From contig CADBSK010000033.1 of the NCBI GenBank assembly GCA_902797305.1, forward strand, positions 1 through 44,558: a stretch of 44,558 bases of DNA, in the 5' to 3' direction. Positions 38,705 through 44,558 of the stretch are shown piece by piece (position 1 is the stretch's first letter; every line of letters starts with the position of its first letter). A model generated the notes under the pieces. It did not search any database, was not told where the DNA came from, and was given only the letters and a program-made list of their open reading frames with translations. Position numbers and translations under genes: made by a program. The stretch comes from an uncultured Spirochaetaceae bacterium. Its GTDB lineage: Bacteria; Spirochaetota; Spirochaetia; Treponematales; Treponemataceae.

Positions 38705-40756
38705 ATGAGAAATCTTGAAAAATCAACAGGCGTCGCAATTCCTTTGGGCGCAATTTACACTACAAAAAAAGATGGAACTGTTATCGGAGAATTTACCGAT
38801 CTTCCAGAAATTGCAAAATTCTGCAAAAAAGCAGATATGACACTTCTTCAGTTATTACCTGTTAACGACACAGGAACAGGCTCTTCTCCATACAGCGGAC
38901 TATCTGCCTTTGCCCTGCACCCAATTTACATTGACATCAGAGCACTTCCTGAATTTGAAGCCATATATTCATCTGATAAATCTTTTGCAAAAGAATACGA
39001 TCTCATGATTAAAAACTTTGGCTATGCTAAAGACAAACGTTACGATTACACAGGTATTCTTAATACAAAAACCAGTCTGTTGCTCCGTATTTACGAAACA
39101 ACAGAAATCGCAAAAACAAAGACTCCATCTGTTGATTTGGAAAAATGGATTAAAAAGAATCCATGGATTGTAAACTATGCAGTTTATAAAAACTTAAAGT
39201 TTAAATACATGCAGGCTTCCTGGAAAGAATGGCCAAAAGAAGATACAGGGCTTTCAGAAAAAGAAATAAAAGCCCGCTGGGATGACGAATCACTTAAACA
39301 GGATCATCTTTTTTACGCATGGACACAGATGCGCGCTGCAGAACAGTTTAAAAAAGCAACTGACGCTGTAAAAAAAGCAGGAATTACCCTTAAAGGTGAC
39401 ATGCCAATTTTGATGAATGAGGACAGCTGTGACGCATGGGCATTACCAGGAATCTTTAATCACAACTTAAGAGCAGGTTCTCCTGTAGACGGCGAAAACC
39501 CAACCGGACAGAACTGGGGCTTCCCAACCTACAACTGGGAATACCTTAAAAAACATAAATACAACTGGTGGATTGATCGTCTTAAGAGTGCAGAACAATA
39601 TTACGGGGCTTACCGTTTAGACCACATTCTTGGATTCTTTAGAATCTGGGCAATTCCTGCACGAGATACAACTGCCGTTTTAGGACACACTGTTCCTTAT
39701 GTTGCTATAACACGAGACCAGTTACATGGAATTGGTTTTGACGACGCTAGAATTCGCTGGTTAAGTCAACCTCATGTTCCTACAGGAGCTATCGAAGACA
39801 TCACCTGGAATCACCAGACAGCAACTGCAATCCTCAGCATGTTTATGAATAAAATAGATAACCAGGAATTGTGGCTATTTAAGGATTCTGTAACTGGAGA
39901 CAAGGACTTTTTCGAAGCTGATTTTTCAAAATATTGCGAAGGAGACTCTGCTCAGCGCTCAAAAGAAGTTCTCAGCAAATACTGGCAGAATCGCTGTTTA
40001 ATCGAAATTGAAAAAGATCAGTTTGTTCCTGTGTGGACATATTACACTTCTAACGCATGGAATTCTCTTAACGACGGAGAAAAAGAACGCCTTAGAGGAT
40101 TAATTGGTCAGGCAGAAGCAAATCAGGATAAACTTTGGGAAACTCAGTCTGACGAAATTCTTTCTACCCTAACTAACTCAGTTGATATGGTTCCTTGTGG
40201 AGAAGACCTTGGAGCAAATCTTCCATGTCTACCAGGGGTAATGGATAAAAACGGAATTCTTGGCCTCAGAGTAATGAGATGGACCCGTCAATGGTCATTA
40301 CCAGGAAAACCTTACATTCCTTTTGATCAGATTCCTTATTTGTCTGTAGCAACAACTTCTGTACATGACTCTACAACAACTCGTCAGTGGTGGGTAGAAG
40401 ACCGGGAAGGCTCAAGTACCTTTGTCCGCACAAATCCTTGGGCATTCGGAATTGAAGGCTGGGATACACAAAAAATCGAACAGGTTGCATCTTCTCCGTT
40501 TACACCTCAAATTGCAGAGTGCTACCTCAAAGGTGTTGCTAAAACAAACAGCGTATGGTGCATTCACCCATTACAGGATTACCTTGCAATGGAACAGAAA
40601 TACTGGCTTGCAGATCCAAATGCAGAACGGGTAAACGTTCCTGGTTCTGTAAACAGTTCAAACTGGACTTATCGCATGCCTTGTACCGTAGAAGAACTGG
40701 AAAAAGACAAGGATTTAATAGAAAAAATCAAAGGCATCGTTGCCATGCACAAATAG
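38705..40756 (+). CDS. malQ: 4-alpha-glucanotransferase (amylomaltase, GH77)
   Basis: 683-residue cytoplasmic enzyme that transfers maltodextrin segments between chains, releasing glucose. Catalytic residues are present: nucleophile D306 in YRLDHILGFFRIW, acid/base E500 in VPCGEDLGA and D555 in SVHDSTTTRQW. Substrate segments PYSGLSAFALHPIYI and GQNWGFPTYNWE are seen. The latter and the large insert between catalytic blocks resemble plant DPE2-type and some bacterial GH77 enzymes, but without the N-terminal starch-binding domains. The ATG has a very short leader. The next gene begins 8 nt after its stop, so it is cotranscribed with the large GH13 protein for maltodextrin or glycogen metabolism. 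Confidence 0.93.
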   Translation: MRNLEKSTGVAIPLGAIYTTKKDGTVIGEFTDLPEIAKFCKKADMTLLQLLPVNDTGTGSSPYSGLSAFALHPIYIDIRALPEFEAIYSSDKSFAKEYDLMIKNFGYAKDKRYDYTGILNTKTSLLLRIYETTEIAKTKTPSVDLEKWIKKNPWIVNYAVYKNLKFKYMQASWKEWPKEDTGLSEKEIKARWDDESLKQDHLFYAWTQMRAAEQFKKATDAVKKAGITLKGDMPILMNEDSCDAWALPGIFNHNLRAGSPVDGENPTGQNWGFPTYNWEYLKKHKYNWWIDRLKSAEQYYGAYRLDHILGFFRIWAIPARDTTAVLGHTVPYVAITRDQLHGIGFDDARIRWLSQPHVPTGAIEDITWNHQTATAILSMFMNKIDNQELWLFKDSVTGDKDFFEADFSKYCEGDSAQRSKEVLSKYWQNRCLIEIEKDQFVPVWTYYTSNAWNSLNDGEKERLRGLIGQAEANQDKLWETQSDEILSTLTNSVDMVPCGEDLGANLPCLPGVMDKNGILGLRVMRWTRQWSLPGKPYIPFDQIPYLSVATTSVHDSTTTRQWWVEDREGSSTFVRTNPWAFGIEGWDTQKIEQVASSPFTPQIAECYLKGVAKTNSVWCIHPLQDYLAMEQKYWLADPNAERVNVPGSVNSSNWTYRMPCTVEELEKDKDLIEKIKGIVAMHK

Positions 40757-40764
40757 GAGTATCT

Positions 40765-43700
40765 ATGAAAGTATCTTATAACGAGTTTCATGTTGGACGA
40801 AAAATTCGTGATATTTGTAAATTTGACGAAAGACTTTATTCATCAAGCGGAAATGTAGTCATCGGCAACATGACCGCCGTAAGAAAATTTGCTGAAAAGC
40901 TTAATGCCTACTTTGACCAGAAAGGGCAAAACAGCAAACGCATTTCTGCAGGAAGCTTAAATGCAATGGGACTTATCGACGAAGTTTTCCATTATGTCTG
41001 TATGCTCTACCGCAGAGATAAAAAAGGAGATGCCTTTAAAGAACTCCTCAATGCACTGGATAAAGAATACACAAAAGAAAAAATAGATTCTCTTTTACTG
41101 GAATTTAGTGAAGCTTTTCCTCCTGTAGAAGTTTATCAGGGAAAAATCACTGCAGAACAGTATCTTAATGCAGAAGCTATGGACGCTGGTACCGGTCTTA
41201 TGAGATCAAACCGAGAACAGACACTTGAAGAACTCGTTTTACTTCATCTTGCAAACGAAAACCCAGCTTTTAAGCCATTCTCCGTTCTCTTTGACGACCT
41301 GGAATTACAAAAGAATCCTTTATACCAGAAAACCTGGGCTTCTATCCAGAAAACCTTCCAGAGCATGCCAAAATTCGGACCTTTTAACCACGATTTAATC
41401 AACATGCTCCGAGAGCCTGTCGTATTCAGTCCTAACAGCCTTAAAGGACAGCTTGATTACATCCGTCAGTACTGGGCAGATTTACTCGGTGACTGGCTCC
41501 GTCGCCTCTTACAGGGTATGGACATACTCACAGAAGAAGAAAAAATGTTTATGCGCTTTAATCCAATAAATGGAGGCGAAGTAAACATGGAGCCGTACAA
41601 CTATGACGGCTTAATGAAAGAATACGAAAGATTTAGTCCTGACCGGGAATGGATGCCGTGTGTAGTACTTATGGCAAAGACTGTTCTTGTATGGCTGGAC
41701 CAGCTTACAAAAAAATACGGCCGATCTATCACTCGACTGGATCAGATTCCAGATGAAGAATTAGATACCCTCCGGGACGAAGGCTTTACAGGTCTCTGGC
41801 TCATTGGTCTCTGGAGCCGTTCAAACGCTTCTAAGCGCATTAAGCAGCTCTGCGGAAATCCAGAAGCAGCAGCTTCTGCTTACTCTCTTTACGACTACAA
41901 TATTGCAGAAAATATCGGTGGCTGGGACGCCCTTTCAAATCTTAGAACAAGATTATGGCAGCGAGGTATCCGCCTTGCTTCGGATATGGTTCCAAACCAC
42001 ACAGGTATGGACAGTCAGTGGGTTGTTAACCGACCAGAACTCTTTGTTCAGCGACGGGATCCTCCAAGTTCAAGTTATACATTTAATGGTGAAAACCTTT
42101 CCTGGGATCCAAATGTCGGCGTATGGCTTGAGGACCATTACTACAACCACTCAGACTGTTCAGTTGTATTTAAGCGCGTAGATTTCCGTAACGGAGATAC
42201 CAGATATATTTACCACGGAAACGATGGTACCGGTATGCCTTGGAACGATACTGCACAGATTGACTTCTTAAATCCAGAAGCACGAGAAGCTGTAATGCAG
42301 GATATTCTTCATGTAGCAAGAAACTTCCCTATCATCCGTTTTGATGCAGCTATGGTTCTTGCTAAAAAATCAATTCGCCGATTGTGGTATCCAGAGCCAG
42401 GACACGGAGGAGATATTTACTCTCGCTCTGAATCTGCTCTTACAAACCAGGAATTTGAAGCTCGTATTCCAAACGAATTCTGGCGTGAAGTTGTTGACCG
42501 AGTTGCAAAAGAAGTTCCTGACACCCTCTTGCTTGCAGAAGCATTCTGGATGATGGAAGGCTACTTTGTCCGCACTCTTGGTATGCATCGTGTTTATAAC
42601 TCTGCATTCATGAACATGCTCAAAAAAGAAGAAAACCAGAAATATCGTGACACAGTAAAGAATACTATTAAGTTCGATCCACAGATTCTTAAACGCTATG
42701 TAAACTTTATGAACAATCCAGACGAAGATACAGCGGTCGCTCAGTTTGGAAAAGACGATAAATACTTTGGTGTATGTACGCTCATGATTACAATGCCGGG
42801 GCTTCCTATGTTTGGACACGGACAGATAGAAGGTTTCACAGAAAAATATGGTATGGAATTTACAAAGGCATACAAAAACGAAACTCCAGACCAGAACCTT
42901 GTAAACCGCCACTGGCACGATATATTCCCAATCATGAAAAAACGCTACATCTTTGCAAATGTAGAAAACTTCCTGTTCTACGATGTTTGGGATAACGGCT
43001 CTGTTAACGAAAATATCTTTGCATATTCAAACAGCGCAGGAGATGAAAAAGCAGTTGTCTTCTATAACAATAAATACGAACGGGCACAGGGATGGATTAA
43101 ACAGTCTTGTGAATACGCCGTAAAAATTGGAGAAGGCGAAAACCAGCATGTAGAAATGAGATCTAAGTCACTTTCAGAGGGGCTCGGACTTCATGCAGAA
43201 GACGACAAGTTTGTAGTATTTAGAGAACACCGCAGTGGATTGTGGTTTGTACGCCGCAGCCGCGAAATTTGCGAACGTGGTATGTTCATCGGCCTTAATG
43301 GATTTGAATACCAGGTATTAATGGACATCCATGAAGTATGCGATGGAGCAGATCATAAATATCAGATTTTGTGCGACACATTACAGGGACGAGGCTGTTA
43401 CGATCTTGATACTGAATGGCAGGAGATCTGTTATCGAGAGCTCTATCAGACATTCAGCGCATTTGCAAACGCAATCATTCCTGATGTAAACCTGATGCTT
43501 AATCCTGCAACACCAGAAAAGCCAACAGCTGCTAAACTCAAAAAACAACTCAAGGAAGTTACAGATGGAGCTAAAGCAGCGGCCATATCTTTCTATGAAC
43601 TTGCAAATAATTACGCTGGAACTGATGCAAAACTTCCAGATCCAGAAAAGCAGTTCAAGAATTGTGTAAAACTTTTGGAAAAGATTATTCTTACAAAAGT

Positions 43701-44343
43701 TGAATCAAAAGTTAAAAAGCCTGTAGAACCAGTTTCTGCTCTCAAAAAAGCAAAAGACGGTGTAAGCTTTATACAGACAGCCTTTGCAGCAAATGCAACT
43801 CTAGAAGACCTTTTAGTTTGCTATGCTTTAGTAAAAGAATACGCAGACCGGGGTCTCGCAGATCGCTGGGCTTTTGCACGTAAACTCCATGAATACTTTG
43901 GAGCTGCAGGTGCCTGCAAGTGCGACATGCGTCACGAATTAACAAAACTATTTGCACTAGCTACTGTTTCTGATGCAGATTCAATGAGCAAGGACCTTAA
44001 AAAGGCTGCTTATCAGATTGTTAAGCTCTTAACAGAGAGTCCAAAGGCTTACATTTTAAGTGGTGCAAACCGCTTTAATGACGTTGTATGGTTTAACAAA
44101 GAAGTTTGCGAATCATCTGTAATCAATTCAATTGTGCTTGCTTTGCTTGCAGAAAAAGACGAAGAATCAATTCTTAAAGAATTCTCTACTCTTGTAACTG
44201 CAATGAACGGTGCAGAATACAAGTGTGCAGAATTTATTAAACCTTTTGCTCCAAAAGAAACCAAAACAAAGGAATCAAAAGCAAAAGAACCTAAAAAAAC
44301 AACAGGAACAAAGTCAAAAACTACAACTAAAGCTAAAAAATAG
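40765..44343 (+). CDS. Very large GH13 (alpha-amylase family) protein with helical flanks
   Basis: 1192 residues, no signal peptide. Residues 1-320 form a mostly helical N-terminal region of unknown family. The GH13 barrel covers roughly 330-780, with SDMVPNHTG near 405-413, nucleophile D527 (IIRFDAAMVLAKK) and acid/base E592 (LLLAEAFWM). The third site is not the usual NHD but NNPDED, giving D653. A beta domain follows to about 900, then a helical region to about 1160 and a Lys/Thr-rich tail (KETKTKESKAKEPKKTTG). The frame is open back to 40555 inside malQ; the ATG at 40765 has Shine-Dalgarno AGGAG and is preferred. The odd motif recalls transglycosylating GH13 enzymes more than hydrolases. 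Probable role in intracellular glucan metabolism. Confidence 0.82.
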   Translation: MKVSYNEFHVGRKIRDICKFDERLYSSSGNVVIGNMTAVRKFAEKLNAYFDQKGQNSKRISAGSLNAMGLIDEVFHYVCMLYRRDKKGDAFKELLNALDKEYTKEKIDSLLLEFSEAFPPVEVYQGKITAEQYLNAEAMDAGTGLMRSNREQTLEELVLLHLANENPAFKPFSVLFDDLELQKNPLYQKTWASIQKTFQSMPKFGPFNHDLINMLREPVVFSPNSLKGQLDYIRQYWADLLGDWLRRLLQGMDILTEEEKMFMRFNPINGGEVNMEPYNYDGLMKEYERFSPDREWMPCVVLMAKTVLVWLDQLTKKYGRSITRLDQIPDEELDTLRDEGFTGLWLIGLWSRSNASKRIKQLCGNPEAAASAYSLYDYNIAENIGGWDALSNLRTRLWQRGIRLASDMVPNHTGMDSQWVVNRPELFVQRRDPPSSSYTFNGENLSWDPNVGVWLEDHYYNHSDCSVVFKRVDFRNGDTRYIYHGNDGTGMPWNDTAQIDFLNPEAREAVMQDILHVARNFPIIRFDAAMVLAKKSIRRLWYPEPGHGGDIYSRSESALTNQEFEARIPNEFWREVVDRVAKEVPDTLLLAEAFWMMEGYFVRTLGMHRVYNSAFMNMLKKEENQKYRDTVKNTIKFDPQILKRYVNFMNNPDEDTAVAQFGKDDKYFGVCTLMITMPGLPMFGHGQIEGFTEKYGMEFTKAYKNETPDQNLVNRHWHDIFPIMKKRYIFANVENFLFYDVWDNGSVNENIFAYSNSAGDEKAVVFYNNKYERAQGWIKQSCEYAVKIGEGENQHVEMRSKSLSEGLGLHAEDDKFVVFREHRSGLWFVRRSREICERGMFIGLNGFEYQVLMDIHEVCDGADHKYQILCDTLQGRGCYDLDTEWQEICYRELYQTFSAFANAIIPDVNLMLNPATPEKPTAAKLKKQLKEVTDGAKAAAISFYELANNYAGTDAKLPDPEKQFKNCVKLLEKIILTKVESKVKKPVEPVSALKKAKDGVSFIQTAFAANATLEDLLVCYALVKEYADRGLADRWAFARKLHEYFGAAGACKCDMRHELTKLFALATVSDADSMSKDLKKAAYQIVKLLTESPKAYILSGANRFNDVVWFNKEVCESSVINSIVLALLAEKDEESILKEFSTLVTAMNGAEYKCAEFIKPFAPKETKTKESKAKEPKKTTGTKSKTTTKAKK

Positions 44344-44368
44344 CATTTAGTTCCTGTAAAAAAAACAT

Positions 44369-44438
44369 AAAGGCTATCCAAAGGTCGTAAGCAGTATTTA
44401 ATCTTGCAAGACGACGCTTTGGATAGCCTTTTTATTTT
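44369..44438 (+). terminator. Rho-independent terminator of malQ-GH13 operon
   Basis: Perfect 15-bp stem AAAGGCTATCCAAAG (44369-44383) / CTTTGGATAGCCTTT (44417-44431), extended inward by GTCGT/ACGAC, then a T-rich run (TTTTTATTTTG) to about 44438. It follows the stop at 44343. Confidence 0.93.
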
Positions 44439-44471
44439 GAAAAAAGAAATTCAAATTATGTTGTCAAATTG

Positions 44472-44555
44472 AACAGGGCAAACGCATTATATTTGACTTT
44501 GTATCAAAAATGGCGCGAAGGAGCAAACTGGCTTACAAAAACACTCGTTTTGTGC
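44472..44555 (-). repeat. Dispersed repeat (R84), copy at right end
   Basis: Exact reverse complement of bases 1-84. It is preceded by the operon terminator and 30 nt of AT-rich DNA; three further bases close the window. See the left-end copy and the partial copy at 14430-14485. Confidence 0.85.
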
Positions 44556-44558
44556 TGC

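Noticed and set aside
40555..40764. N-terminal extension of the large GH13 protein into malQ
   Set aside because: The frame is open but overlaps malQ coding sequence; a well-placed Shine-Dalgarno marks the ATG at 40765.
1..44558. Composite transposon bounded by terminal inverted repeats
   Set aside because: No transposase or integrase is present, the content is core metabolism, and a third repeat copy lies inside; a contig broken at a dispersed repeat is simpler.

Overview
The window looks like a chromosomal segment of a gut- or rumen-type spirochaete, most likely a Treponema. The evidence is AT-rich DNA, dense short-gap operons, a flagellar fliS/flgN pair under a sigma28-type promoter, several starch-active enzymes, and outer-membrane and periplasmic proteins. 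The genus is my inference; there is no rRNA in the window to confirm it. No tRNA, rRNA, CRISPR array, phage or transposase gene is visible. Both ends carry the same 84-bp sequence in opposite orientation (1-84 and 44472-44555), and a 56-bp part of it recurs at 14430-14485. The window is therefore probably a contig bounded by a dispersed repeat.

Layout. 1-645: end repeat, then a tandem array of about six 95-100 bp palindromic units that runs into the 3' end of gatA and supplies its last codons and stop. 610-2419: gatA and gatC (minus). 2420-6920: divergent dat-ddc operon (1,3-diaminopropane from aspartate semialdehyde) behind a structured leader, followed by a secreted S41 peptidase. 6922-8841: cytoplasmic GH13 maltodextrinase with a palindrome over its promoter. 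8861-14304: minus-strand run of pcrA, rimO, a RodZ-like gene and lolA. 14496-16628: ftsH. 16692-18229: sigma28 promoter, fliS, flgN-like, folA. 18231-21834: CDF metal exporter with an ND-DD (manganese-type) site, anchored DNA/RNA endonuclease, and a three-domain signalling protein. 21982-24044: beta-barrel outer-membrane protein divergent from a CpsY/MtaR-like LysR regulator. 24041-29007: metE, two small membrane proteins of unknown function, an AlkD-like glycosylase and a tocopherol cyclase-like protein. 29020-29218: cluster of four unrelated perfect hairpins. 29331-32915: trxA, then serA, serC and rex (minus), with a GC-rich hairpin element between rex and serC and a Rex operator upstream of rex. 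33092-36416: secreted lipase, anchored lytic transglycosylase, an unknown protein and a PTS IIA. 36519-37967: unknown protein and a PflA-like radical SAM protein. 38035-44343: TetR regulator, MalQ-type glucanotransferase and a 1192-residue GH13 protein with helical flanks and a Lys-rich tail.

How the genes work together. There are two glucan-processing loci (GH13 at 6922-8841; malQ plus large GH13 at 38705-44343). A redox-sensing Rex sits beside serine synthesis, a methionine-type LysR sits beside metE, and a polyamine operon has its own leader RNA. Four starts (gatC, lysR, tetR and the gene at 36519) have a -10-like hexamer exactly 6 nt before the ATG and no Shine-Dalgarno, which points to leaderless mRNAs. 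Palindromic intergenic elements sit tightly against gene 3' ends (gatA, possibly rex). This is the most distinctive genome-architecture feature here.
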